A stretch of 8,820 bases of DNA from JAUWVG01 sp964633715. Lineage in GTDB: Bacteria > Acidobacteriota > Aminicenantia > Aminicenantales > Aminicenantaceae. Within the stretch, counting starts at the first letter, position 1. Each line of letters starts with the position of its first letter. The DNA lies in contig CAZWHQ010000089.1 in assembly GCA_964633715.1 (NCBI GenBank), forward strand, positions 1 to 8,820, in the 5' to 3' direction. The notes beneath the pieces are model-generated. The model saw only the letters and a list, made by a program, of their open reading frames with translations. It was not told the DNA's origin and did no database searches. Made by a program: the position numbers and the translations under genes. Shown in pieces: positions 1 to 7,986 of this stretch.

Positions 1-2887
1 AGGCGGATTGGGCATTACCCAGGTCTCCCCCAAGATGATAAGCCTGCCCCAAAGCAAAGGAGATTCTGGCGTGCCCATCCCAGCCATCGTATTCCCCAGG
101 CAGCATACTTTTTGCCCTAATCAGATGCTCCACAGCACCGGAATAATTCTCCCTCTCATGTTCGGCCAGCCCCATCAGATAATCATATCTTCTTATCGCT
201 TTTTCATTCAATCCTGATTCAATAGATGCCTTAAGTTCATCAGCAATTTCCAGAGCATCCTGTATGGATTGAGTTTTAAGATAAAAGATACCTTTGGCGA
301 CCAAAAGACGCCACTGTTGACTGAGATTTTTCCTATCTACGGCAATTTGCAGCGCTTGATCGTATTCACTTCGGGCCTCATCCTGTCTGCCTAAATAAAG
401 GTATATATCTCCCAGTTTTTTTCGAACGCTCACTTCCCATACCTTTTGGTTGAAAGACCGGCAGAGTTCGATTGTCTGTTTGGATCGTTCTATGGAATCA
501 GAAATCCTCCCCTGCTGAGCTTCAATGAACAGCATACCCAAGCTCCCTATGACTTTTTCCACCGGGCCCTCTCTTTCTAAAAGCTTGGTAAACTCGAGCG
601 CTGAAGCTTCGAAGTCTCCTCTGAAATAGAAGATTCTACCTCTCAAAAAAATATTCGAATAATTTGTCGGATCAAGAGTAAAAGCGTGGTCGATTTCTTC
701 TAGCGCCTGATCGAACTTTCTTTGAAGAATATAGATTTCAGCAAGATCATGGTGTATGGAACTGTGATCCTGAATATTTTGGACATAACCCATCAGGACA
801 TCTCTGGCTTTATCCAACTCGCCTTTGTAAATATACATGCCGGCCAGACCGGAATAACCAATTATGCTTGGATCTTGATTCTGAACGGCCGCTTTGTATC
901 TCTCTATTGCTTTGTCCCACTCTTCGAGGGCACTGTATATAAGGGCTGAGTTGTTATTTGCGATTCGGTCATCTGGATAGAGTTCGAGCAGTCTGTTGTA
1001 GGCTTCTATGGCCTTGTCATATGTTTCTTGTGACTTCCGATAGTAGTCGCCTGTGATTATATATCTCTCCCTGTCCGATAATCGGTCACTCAGCTCAAAT
1101 GCCTTTTTCAAATACTCATCCCTTTTTGCATATAAGCGAATATTGCCGTAAGCCATCGCCATCGACCTGTAAGCCATAGCAAATTCAGGATCGGCGGCCA
1201 ATGCTCTTTCCAAAAGAGCGATACTTTCTTCATACTCTCCGAAATTATGGGCCTGTCTGCCCTGAGAGTAATATTTGAAAGCTTCAGCAGAACTAGTCGT
1301 GATGGCTCCCACTTCTCTGTCGATATCTCCTGCTATCTGCTCCTGAGAAAGGTTAAAATCATGTTTAATGCTTTTCGTTATCTCATCGACCATGGTGAAA
1401 ATGCTCACTTCTCCCTGTCCTTCGACTCGATCTGATCCTTGAGTTTTTCCTGTGGGGATTTCCTGGATGAGGTAATCGATCCGGAATGTCTCTCCAGCCT
1501 TGGACAAGCTTCCTGTAAGGGTATGGCTGACCCCCCCTTCTCTTGCAATAGCTATTAAATCCTCGGTAGCGTATCCGGCCGTTTCCAGCAGATTCAATTT
1601 TCTCAAAATGCTGAATATCCGGTCAGAAGACAAGACTTCGAAGTATTTGGACTGACTGAGGTCGGAGATAATGGAATCTGAAAGAGCGGTTCTCCAGTTG
1701 TTCAGACTTTCATCTCCTGTGTTGTTCTTAAAATAAAGGACAGCCAGTGCGGTTTTATCCGACACTGAGGGGACTGCAACTCTTCTTCCCCAAGGCTTCC
1801 AAATGAAAACTGCTGTCAAAAAAACCGCAAGAACAAGCAGCCCTGGGATCAGAGCTTTTCTGATATTTAAGGAGACGGTGATCTCCTTGGATGTCATTGA
1901 TTTCTTTTTCGAGACGGGTCTCTCAGTTGTGGGAAGTCCCTTTTCGATTTTCTTCAATTCAGATCGTACTTCTGCTGCACTCTGAAATCTTTTCTCCTTT
2001 CCTTTTTCAAGGCATTTTAAAATCACTCTGGTAAGGTCTTCAGTTAATTGAGGATTGAAATCTTTGGGATCAGGCGGAGTTTCACTCTTGTGTTTAATTC
2101 CTAGGGCAAAAGGAGTGTCAGCTTCGAAGGGGAGGCGGCCTGTGGTCATCTCGAAAAGGATAACTCCAAGAGAATAGATATCCGAGCGCTGGTCGATATC
2201 CTTGGCCTCTACCTGCTCGGGGGACATGTACTCGGGAGTACCGATCATCACTCCGGAGCCGGTGATCCCTTTTCCTCTTATAGTGCGAGCGATGCCGAAG
2301 TCCATAATCCTGGCATTGCCATTGTCATCGATCATGATATTGTTGGGTTTGAGATCCCTGTGGATTATTCCAAGACCATGTGCTTCTTCCAAACCTTCAC
2401 AAATTTGTTTAGCAATCTTAATGGCGGTAGCTACGGTTAGCTGTCCAGATCTCCGGATAAATCTCTTCAAGTCTCCGCCAGAGACATACTCCATCGTTAT
2501 GTAGTGCTGCCCTTTTTCTCCACCGAGGTCGAACATTCTACAGACATTCCGGTGAGCGATTTTCCTTGCTGTTGTTAATTCATTGCGGAATCGTTCTATA
2601 GTATTTTTGTCGGCGGCAATTTCAGGATTAATCAGCTTGAGAGCAATCTCTTCTTTGGCCTTAGTATCTTCAACTCTATAAACTTTTCCCATTCCACCTT
2701 TACCAAGTTCCTCGATGATTTCATATCTGTCTGCAAATATACTCCCTCTCGTAAGTTCTTCGGTAGGAGCTTCAAGGGTCTTGGTGTGAATCGCCTCTTT
2801 GATCCCAGGGAGTGGAGTCGCACACTCCATGCAGAACTTAGACTCATCGGGATTACTGGTCTGACATTTAGGACATTCGTTGGCCAC
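1..2887 (-). CDS. Membrane-anchored Ser/Thr protein kinase with zinc ribbon, TolB-like and TPR domains (C-terminus cut by window edge)
   Basis: The frame reads from a GTG at 2887 to the left edge with no stop: 962 codons, C-terminus missing. A zinc ribbon comes first (CPKC and CMEC; C5, C8, C19, C22). The Hanks-type kinase spans about 53-315: glycine loop GKGGMG 62-67, ATP-binding K84, helix-C E103, catalytic HRD 176-178 with K180 and N183, DFG 196-198, activation segment ending GTPEYMSPE. A basic linker leads to one hydrophobic span (about 345-363). A TolB/FlgO-like region follows (about 378-515, opening ALAVLYFKNNTGD), then many TPR-like helical repeats from about 538 to the edge. It should phosphorylate Ser/Thr in cytoplasmic proteins while the TolB/TPR part lies outside the membrane; topology is inferred. 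AGGAGG six bases upstream fixes the GTG start. The kinase core is roughly two-thirds identical by eye to the kinase at 5616-7976. Ligand and substrates are unknown. Confidence 0.93.
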   Translation of the reverse strand, partial: MANECPKCQTSNPDESKFCMECATPLPGIKEAIHTKTLEAPTEELTRGSIFADRYEIIEELGKGGMGKVYRVEDTKAKEEIALKLINPEIAADKNTIERFRNELTTARKIAHRNVCRMFDLGGEKGQHYITMEYVSGGDLKRFIRRSGQLTVATAIKIAKQICEGLEEAHGLGIIHRDLKPNNIMIDDNGNARIMDFGIARTIRGKGITGSGVMIGTPEYMSPEQVEAKDIDQRSDIYSLGVILFEMTTGRLPFEADTPFALGIKHKSETPPDPKDFNPQLTEDLTRVILKCLEKGKEKRFQSAAEVRSELKKIEKGLPTTERPVSKKKSMTSKEITVSLNIRKALIPGLLVLAVFLTAVFIWKPWGRRVAVPSVSDKTALAVLYFKNNTGDESLNNWRTALSDSIISDLSQSKYFEVLSSDRIFSILRKLNLLETAGYATEDLIAIAREGGVSHTLTGSLSKAGETFRIDYLIQEIPTGKTQGSDRVEGQGEVSIFTMVDEITKSIKHDFNLSQEQIAGDIDREVGAITTSSAEAFKYYSQGRQAHNFGEYEESIALLERALAADPEFAMAYRSMAMAYGNIRLYAKRDEYLKKAFELSDRLSDRERYIITGDYYRKSQETYDKAIEAYNRLLELYPDDRIANNNSALIYSALEEWDKAIERYKAAVQNQDPSIIGYSGLAGMYIYKGELDKARDVLMGYVQNIQDHSSIHHDLAEIYILQRKFDQALEEIDHAFTLDPTNYSNIFLRGRIFYFRGDFEASALEFTKLLEREGPVEKVIGSLGMLFIEAQQGRISDSIERSKQTIELCRSFNQKVWEVSVRKKLGDIYLYLGRQDEARSEYDQALQIAVDRKNLSQQWRLLVAKGIFYLKTQSIQDALEIADELKASIESGLNEKAIRRYDYLMGLAEHERENYSGAVEHLIRAKSMLPGEYDGWDGHARISFALGQAYHLGGDLGNAQSA

Positions 2888-2893
2888 TTTTCC

Positions 2894-2899
2894 CCTCCT
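2894..2899 (-). promoter_or_regulatory. Ribosome binding site AGGAGG deciding a GTG start
   Basis: On the minus strand a perfect AGGAGG lies six bases before the GTG at 2887. Together with the CPKC motif beginning at residue 5, as in the paralogous kinase, this fixes the start. Confidence 0.8.
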
Positions 2900-2912
2900 G
2901 GGGTGTGATATC

Positions 2913-2941
2913 AGCTTATTTATTTAGGGTGGAAGTGTCAA
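2913..2941 (-). promoter_or_regulatory. Putative sigma-70-type promoter for the left kinase
   Basis: Reading the minus strand, a perfect -35 TTGACA (2936-2941) is followed after 17 bases by a weak -10 candidate TAAGCT (2913-2918, three of six consensus bases). The -35 sits 36 bases before the ribosome binding site, similar to the 33-base distance upstream of the paralogous kinase. The strong -35 and matching geometry support it; the -10 is poor. Confidence 0.35.
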
Positions 2942-3079
2942 ACAGAATTGTGAACATATTGAAAGATAGGTAACATGATGATGTAAAGATTCCCTTTTGG
3001 TGCTTGCGACAAATCCCTCTCAAATTTCCTCAATTTCCAGCCAAAATAAGATTACCACCCCGCAAACGGCAAGGTCAAA

Positions 3080-3124
3080 TGATACTGACCCTCAAAAAGG
3101 CAACCACCTAGGTGGCTAGTATCA
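3080..3124. repeat. Nested inverted repeats downstream of the propeller remnant
   Basis: TGATACT at 3080-3086 pairs with AGTATCA at 3118-3124, enclosing the 12-base perfect palindrome CCACCTAGGTGG at 3104-3115. The outer right arm overlaps the stop codon of the propeller remnant. Overlapping the left arm is another small inverted repeat, GGTCA (3073-3077) with TGACC (3086-3090). The nested symmetry suggests an RNA hairpin at the transcript end; a protein-binding site is possible but unsupported. Confidence 0.5.
3094..3117 (-). terminator. Possible rho-independent terminator of the second kinase/YyaL transcript
   Basis: On the minus strand, just after the stop of the propeller remnant, a stem of six pairs (one G-U) with loop CTAG is centred on the palindrome CCACCTAGGTGG (3104-3115). 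It is followed by GCC and five Ts (3094-3098). The stem is short, so efficiency is uncertain. A further 7-base inverted repeat, TGATACT (3080-3086) and AGTATCA (3118-3124), encloses it and could lengthen or compete with the fold. Confidence 0.45.
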
Positions 3125-3436
3125 GAAAAGGATATCCTTATCTTTTTTCTTTTCAAGCATTTTCAGCCTCACAGCTCTTCTGAAACCGGCTTCATCTACA
3201 GCCAGCGTATAGATATATCCATTTTTAAAAATGAGCCCGGGAGTCGTGTGAAGTTCGATCTTGGCCTTGAACAGGAATTTACCGTCTGAGGAAAAAATAT
3301 CGTAAGTTGAAAATCCCCTTGTCTGACCGATCACCCGGGGATAGTAATTCTCGACCGGCAGAGGATCGATGTCTCTGGAAAATTCCCATCGCGGGTTGCC
3401 CTCAGGAGAAAAGACGTGGATGGTATAATCTGTCAT
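3122..3436 (-). CDS. C-terminal fragment of a 6-bladed beta-propeller protein (probable remnant)
   Basis: The frame encodes 104 residues. Phrases such as IHVFSPEGNPRWEFSRD, DIFSSDGKFLFKAKI and GLIFKNGYIYTLAVDEAGF match the last blade or two and the closing strand of 6-bladed beta-propeller proteins common in Acidobacteriota-like genomes. Those proteins usually run several hundred residues with a signal peptide or lipobox; here both the N-terminus and most blades are absent. An in-frame TGA (3449-3451) lies five codons before the ATG, and the stretch between them (WYAT) still reads like a propeller strand, so the original gene may have extended further. The only Shine-Dalgarno-like AGGAG (3452-3456) is 15 bases from the ATG, too far for efficient initiation. 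It sits 40 bases behind the YyaL-type gene on the same strand. I read it as a remnant that may or may not be translated; a free-standing small protein is the alternative. Confidence 0.55.
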   Translation of the reverse strand: MTDYTIHVFSPEGNPRWEFSRDIDPLPVENYYPRVIGQTRGFSTYDIFSSDGKFLFKAKIELHTTPGLIFKNGYIYTLAVDEAGFRRAVRLKMLEKKKDKDILF

Positions 3437-3476
3437 CGTGGCATACCATCACTCCTGAGTAAAAATGGTTTTGTTA

Positions 3477-5603
3477 TTAATTACGGATTGGGGATGACTT
3501 GTGTTTAGAATTTATGTTCAATTGCTTGCGGAGGTCTGAAGCTGTGGTCACAGGAAGCTGGCAGGTGAAGTTTTCACAGACATAGGCTGCGGCCCTTCCA
3601 TCTAAAAGTGTTCTTCCCCTGAGAAGAGGAATTTTTTTTGTGATGTTTTTTGTCTGGGTCAAATCTGCATCTAAAAAGGCCTTGACATGATGGGGAAGAT
3701 ATAAACTGTGGACCGTCCGGATGAGTTCTTTGCAGTCTTTGGAATTCCTTCTTCCCACAATAGCGATTTCCTTAATGGGATGAAAAGAAAAATCCGCGGC
3801 TAAGGAAAGAGACAGGTAGGCATGGGGATAGCGATCTAATAAATTTGCGTTGGCCTGGAGTGTTTGAAAGGCTTTTGAAAAGAAATCGTCCCTATTTAGA
3901 AGCCTGCTCAGCCGAAGGAGTGTTTCTGCAGCTACGGCAGTAGGAGAAGGGATAGCGCTGTCAGCAGCAGATTTTGTTCTAACGATGAGGTTTTTATGGA
4001 GGTGCCCTGTGTCGAAAAAGCCGTTAGATTTTTTGTCCCAAAATTGGTGAATCATTGAATCGGCTACATTTTCGGCAAGAAAAAGCCAGTTGGAGTCGAA
4101 ATCGGCTTCATAAAGATCTGTAAATGCACGTAGGGTGTATGCGTAGTCTTCCAAGTAGGCAAACAACTTGCTCTGTCCGCTGCGATACGTGCGCAGGAGA
4201 CAATTCTCATCGGTCCACAACTCTTTTTTGATAAAAAGGGCCGCCCTGGTGGCTGCTTCCAGATATTTTGAATTGTCGAGTATCTGATAGGCTTGTGCCA
4301 GCGCGGAAATCATCAGTGCGTTCCACGATGTGATGATCTTGTCATCGAGTCCCGGACGGACTCTGCAGCGGCGAAAATTTAGAAGTTTCTCACGCGAATC
4401 TTTAAGAATGTTTTCCAGTTTGTCTGGGTCAATTCCGAGATTTTGGGATAATTCAGAGGGGGTGGTTTGGAGATGGAGGATGTTTTTCCCTTGATGGTAG
4501 TCTTCCCGGGAGGAAAAGTTGCCTGATTTATTTATGTTGTATACTTTTGAAAAGATCTCAAAGATGTCTTTGCCCAGGACACTCAGAATCTCATCGAACG
4601 TCCAGGTATAAAATATGCCTTCCTGACCTTTGCTGTCGGCATCTTCACTCGAATAGAAGGCGCCGGATTTATCGGTCATCGTTCTTTGGACATAGGCGAA
4701 AATTTCTTCGGCTATCCTCGCATAGGGCAACTCTTTTGTGATTTGAAAAGCTTCGAGATAGACCGCGGCGAGGAGTGCATTGTCATAGAGCATTTTTTCA
4801 AAGTGGGGGACAAGCCACTCGTTATCTGTGGAATACCTGTGAAAACCTCCGCCCAGGTGGTCGTACATCCCTCCTCTGGCCATATTATCTAGCGTGAAGG
4901 TGGCCATTGCGAGAGAATCTTTATCACTCGTGTGGAAAAAAAATCGAAGGAGCAGACGGATGGCATTGGTTGGGGGGAATTTTGGAGCCGGGGAGAATCC
5001 ACCCCAGTTGGGATCGAATGACCGTTTGAGTTGGTTGGCGGCCCTATCAAGAAGTTTGTCTGAGATTTGGGAATGGGGAGAACGGGGCGGAGTGATAGAC
5101 GTCCGTTCTGCGATTATTCTTTGAAGTGATTCTGCATCGAGAAGTAGTTGTTCTCGTTCTGCTCGGCTCTGCCATTTTTCACTGATCAAAGAAATCATTT
5201 TTTTAAAACCTATCCGGCCCCATTTGTCCTCGGGAGGAAAGTATGTGCCGCCGTAGAAGGGCTTGAGATCGGGAGTGAGAAAAACAGTCATGGGCCAACC
5301 TCCGCTTCCCGAAATGGCGATAACGGCCGACATATAGATATCATCTAAATCCGGGCGTTCCTCCCTGTCAACTTTTATGGAAATAAAGTGAGCATTTAAA
5401 ATTTTGGCGATATCCTCATTTTCAAAGGATTCATGTTCCATGACGTGGCACCAGTGGCAGGCCGCATATCCGATGGAGAGGAAAATTGGCTTGTCTTCTT
5501 TTTTGGATTTTTCAAGAGCTTCTTTTCCCCAGGGATACCAGTTGACGGGATTGTGGGCGTGCTGCAGGAGGTAAGGGCTTGTCTCTTTGCCGAGTTTGTT
5601 CAT
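3477..5603 (-). CDS. YyaL/SPATA20-family protein: thioredoxin-like domain plus six-hairpin glycosidase-like domain (COG1331, DUF255)
   Basis: The 708-residue protein matches the family's usual length of about 690 and is intact at both ends. It begins with the family signature KETSPYLLQHAHNPVNWYPW (residues 6-25). The thioredoxin-like part follows, with CxxC as CHWC (C49, C52), the DREERPDLD stretch (79-87) and a cis-proline-type GWPMT (P104). The remainder is an alpha/alpha-barrel region resembling six-hairpin glycosidases, with the conserved DHLGGGFHRYS near 247-257 and GLDDKIITSWNALM near 415-430. It closes with the usual VCENFTCQLPV motif. No signal peptide or membrane span is seen, so it is probably cytoplasmic. 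Its reaction is not established; redox and sugar-binding roles are only suggested by the folds. It starts 12 bases after the kinase stop and in the same frame. There is no Shine-Dalgarno before its ATG, so translation is probably coupled to the kinase. Confidence 0.95.
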   Translation of the reverse strand: MNKLGKETSPYLLQHAHNPVNWYPWGKEALEKSKKEDKPIFLSIGYAACHWCHVMEHESFENEDIAKILNAHFISIKVDREERPDLDDIYMSAVIAISGSGGWPMTVFLTPDLKPFYGGTYFPPEDKWGRIGFKKMISLISEKWQSRAEREQLLLDAESLQRIIAERTSITPPRSPHSQISDKLLDRAANQLKRSFDPNWGGFSPAPKFPPTNAIRLLLRFFFHTSDKDSLAMATFTLDNMARGGMYDHLGGGFHRYSTDNEWLVPHFEKMLYDNALLAAVYLEAFQITKELPYARIAEEIFAYVQRTMTDKSGAFYSSEDADSKGQEGIFYTWTFDEILSVLGKDIFEIFSKVYNINKSGNFSSREDYHQGKNILHLQTTPSELSQNLGIDPDKLENILKDSREKLLNFRRCRVRPGLDDKIITSWNALMISALAQAYQILDNSKYLEAATRAALFIKKELWTDENCLLRTYRSGQSKLFAYLEDYAYTLRAFTDLYEADFDSNWLFLAENVADSMIHQFWDKKSNGFFDTGHLHKNLIVRTKSAADSAIPSPTAVAAETLLRLSRLLNRDDFFSKAFQTLQANANLLDRYPHAYLSLSLAADFSFHPIKEIAIVGRRNSKDCKELIRTVHSLYLPHHVKAFLDADLTQTKNITKKIPLLRGRTLLDGRAAAYVCENFTCQLPVTTASDLRKQLNINSKHKSSPIRN

Positions 5604-5615
5604 AAGGGAGGTTGA

Positions 5616-7976
5616 TCAATTCCCGATTTTTTCAAGAAGGGATTTGAATTCGGGTTCGGGATACAAATTTTCAAATATTGGCCAGGTTTTTAGAAAAATT
5701 AGCCAGGGTGTGCGTTCTTCGAGGGCTTTTTTAAGGAGATCGAAAGCCTTCGCTTTTTCGCCTAATCCTGCATAGAGAGCTGCTTTGTAATAAGGAGGCA
5801 CATACTTGTTTTTCGAGAGTTTATCTAATTCCAATTTCATTTTCTCTGCTTTTTCTTTCTCTTCAAATTGGGCATAAGTGATCCCAAGATATGCCGCTGC
5901 TCCGGCATCATCCTTGACAAGTTCTCTTGCATGTTGAAATTCTGATACGGCTTCTGAAAACATCTTCTTTTGAAGAAGAATAAGGCCGTAGACAACGTGC
6001 GCGACGTGATAGTTTGGATCCATCTCGAGAGCTCTTTGACAATGCTCCTCAGCTCGGTCATTCTCTCCGGCAAGATACAAAACCCAACCGGCGGCCGCAC
6101 AAATGACAACAGAGAGTGGATCCAATTCCTGTGCTTTTTTCATCTCCACCAATGCCTCATCATGGCGCGCCTCTGCCGTTAGATAAAAAGCATACCAGTG
6201 ATGAGCCGATGCATAGTTGGGATTACAGTGAATTGCTTTTTTAAAGGAGCCTTCAGCCGCCGGTAAATCCCAATCATAAAACAGATGGATGCATCCCAAA
6301 GAAGCATGGGCTTCTCCTAAATTGTCATCGAGCTCCAGGGCTTTTTCAACAGCGGTTTTGGCCTCTTTATAGACATCTTTTCCGGGGAGAAAGTTGTAGT
6401 AACCAAGGGAGTGATAGGCATCGGAAAGACCGACATAACAGAGAGCGGACATGGGCTCCCTTTCGACCCCTTCCTTAAAATACATTAAACTTTTTCTAAG
6501 TGCCTCCTCCGTTCGTTTGTTCCAGAAAAACCGGCCTTTTAGATAAAAGTTAAACGCTTCGGGATTCTCCTGATATCTCTTGGCGAGCGCCTCCTTCCTC
6601 TCTCCCAAAAGCTTGACTTTAAGATTCTCGAAGATGGCCTTTGTGATTTCATCCTGGACAGCAAAGACATCGTCCATCTCACGGTCATACTTTTCTGACC
6701 ATATGTGAAAGCCGTCCGAGACATTGATGAGCTGGGCGATAATGCGAATCCGGTTGCCGGCTTTTCTGACACTTCCTTCGAGAATCGTTTTGACGTGGAG
6801 TTCCTTGCCGATTTCGATGGCATTGACATTCTTATTTTTGAAAGCAAACGCTGAGGTCCGGGCCACTACACGTAAGTTCTCGACATGAGCGAGGGCATGG
6901 ATGATTTCCTCAGCGATTCCATCACAGAAATACTCCTGGCCCGAATCGGCGCTCATATTGGCGAATGGGAGCACAGCAATGGAGTTTTTCCATTCCGTTT
7001 GACTTTTTGCCTCAGTTTTAAGATCTCCGACCTTGTCCAGGTCATTCCAGATCTCCTCCGCTTCGTGATACCTCCTCTCTTTAGCCTTTTCCATACATTT
7101 TAGTACGATCCGGCAGAGAGATTCCGGAACTTGAGCGTTGATCTCCCTGGGATTGGTTGGGATTTCGCTCTTGTGTTTGATGCCGACGGAATAGGGGGTA
7201 TCTCCTATGAATGGAACGACTCCTGTGACCATTTCATACAAGATCACTCCGAGCGAGTAAAGATCGGTGCGATGGTCAATCTCTAATCCTTCCACTTGTT
7301 CTGGCGACATGTACTCCGGAGTTCCAATCGTCATGCCTGATTCTGTGATTCCCTTAGACTTTATCGTCTGGGCAATACCAAAGTCCATGATGCGGACGTT
7401 CCCGATATCATCTATCATAATGTTTTTGGGTTTGAGATCACGGTGGACAATTCCATGTCTGTGAGCCTCGTCGAGTCCTTCGCAGATCTGTTTTGCAATG
7501 GCAATGGATGTATCGACCGATAAGTGTTTGGACCTTCTGATAAACCTTTTTAAATCTCCGCCGGGAACAAACTCCATCGTAATAAAGTAGTTTTCTCCGT
7601 CTTTGTTCAGGTCAAACATGCGGCAGACATTTTTATGGCTGATTTTTCGAGCCGTTTTCAGCTCATTCCGGAACCGTTCGATGGTCTTCAAATCAGAGGC
7701 GATTTCTGGTTTTATGAGTTTCAGGGCGATCTTTTCATTGATTCTTTTATCAAGAACTTTAAAAACACGGCCCATACCCCCAAAGCCAATTTCTTCGATA
7801 ATCTGGTACCTGTCGGCAAAGGTTGTACCTGTTGTATATTCGTCTTTTGGGACTTCAAAAGTGGTGTAGTGGGAGACCTTTGTTTTCTCCAAGGAGGGGA
7901 GTCTTGTGCCGCATTCCCCGCAGAACTGCTGGGTATCCGTATTTTTCGCTCGGCATTTCGGGCACTCGGTTGTCAC
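5616..7976 (-). CDS. Cytoplasmic Ser/Thr protein kinase with zinc ribbon, TolB-like domain and TPR tail
   Basis: The preferred GTG start at 7976 gives 786 residues. AGGAG (7987-7991) lies 10 bases from it but only one base from the in-frame GTG at 7985, and this start places the zinc-ribbon cysteines at 5, 8, 19 and 22, exactly as in the left kinase. The Hanks-type kinase spans about 56-315: glycine loop GFGGMG 64-69, K86, helix-C E105, HRD 178-180 with K182 and N185, DFG 198-200, then GTPEYMSPE. An RD kinase is expected to be activated by activation-loop phosphorylation. A TolB/FlgO-like domain follows directly (about 331-455; SIAVLPFANMS, LRVVARTS, GSVRKAGNRIRI), then about six or seven TPR-like repeats (about 470-740) and the tail WPIFENLYPEPEFKSLL. 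No hydrophobic span exists, so the whole protein should be cytoplasmic. The TPR part probably mediates protein contacts. It heads the probable operon with the YyaL-type gene; substrate unknown. Confidence 0.95.
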   Translation of the reverse strand: MTTECPKCRAKNTDTQQFCGECGTRLPSLEKTKVSHYTTFEVPKDEYTTGTTFADRYQIIEEIGFGGMGRVFKVLDKRINEKIALKLIKPEIASDLKTIERFRNELKTARKISHKNVCRMFDLNKDGENYFITMEFVPGGDLKRFIRRSKHLSVDTSIAIAKQICEGLDEAHRHGIVHRDLKPKNIMIDDIGNVRIMDFGIAQTIKSKGITESGMTIGTPEYMSPEQVEGLEIDHRTDLYSLGVILYEMVTGVVPFIGDTPYSVGIKHKSEIPTNPREINAQVPESLCRIVLKCMEKAKERRYHEAEEIWNDLDKVGDLKTEAKSQTEWKNSIAVLPFANMSADSGQEYFCDGIAEEIIHALAHVENLRVVARTSAFAFKNKNVNAIEIGKELHVKTILEGSVRKAGNRIRIIAQLINVSDGFHIWSEKYDREMDDVFAVQDEITKAIFENLKVKLLGERKEALAKRYQENPEAFNFYLKGRFFWNKRTEEALRKSLMYFKEGVEREPMSALCYVGLSDAYHSLGYYNFLPGKDVYKEAKTAVEKALELDDNLGEAHASLGCIHLFYDWDLPAAEGSFKKAIHCNPNYASAHHWYAFYLTAEARHDEALVEMKKAQELDPLSVVICAAAGWVLYLAGENDRAEEHCQRALEMDPNYHVAHVVYGLILLQKKMFSEAVSEFQHARELVKDDAGAAAYLGITYAQFEEKEKAEKMKLELDKLSKNKYVPPYYKAALYAGLGEKAKAFDLLKKALEERTPWLIFLKTWPIFENLYPEPEFKSLLEKIGN

Positions 7977-7986
7977 TGTTCCCACA

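Larger units (their letters stand above)
2888..3121. other. Intergenic region without a recognisable gene
   Basis: These 234 bases separate the left kinase from the propeller remnant. The part next to the kinase carries its ribosome binding site and probable promoter. The part next to the remnant carries a hairpin with T-run. The middle (about 2945-3070) shows no reading frame with a start and ribosome binding site, and no repeat I can name. It could hold decayed sequence from the truncated propeller gene, but nothing shows this directly. Confidence 0.6.

Noticed and set aside
2202..2504. Plus-strand open frame opposite the left kinase whose translation resembles another plus-strand frame at 7267-7464
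   Set aside because: The similarity (both contain CSGDMYSGVPI) arises because both lie opposite the same conserved kinase segment of paralogous genes, not because they are real proteins.
2632..2847. 71-codon minus-strand frame with ATG near the left kinase start
   Set aside because: It overlaps the kinase in another frame; the GTG-started frame from 2887 has the zinc ribbon and full kinase motifs, so this one is a shadow.
1..2887. Repeated pattern in the left kinase TPR region considered as a DNA repeat array
   Set aside because: The periodicity is at the protein level (helical TPR-like repeats); the DNA of successive units is not similar enough to be a nucleotide repeat.
5837..6109. 90-codon minus-strand frame inside the right kinase
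   Set aside because: It lies within the TPR region in another frame and shows only low-complexity basic residues; no ribosome binding site or family resemblance.
7983..7985. GTG at 7985 as start of the right kinase
   Set aside because: It leaves one base between AGGAG and the start codon; the GTG at 7976 has workable spacing and matches the paralogue's N-terminus.
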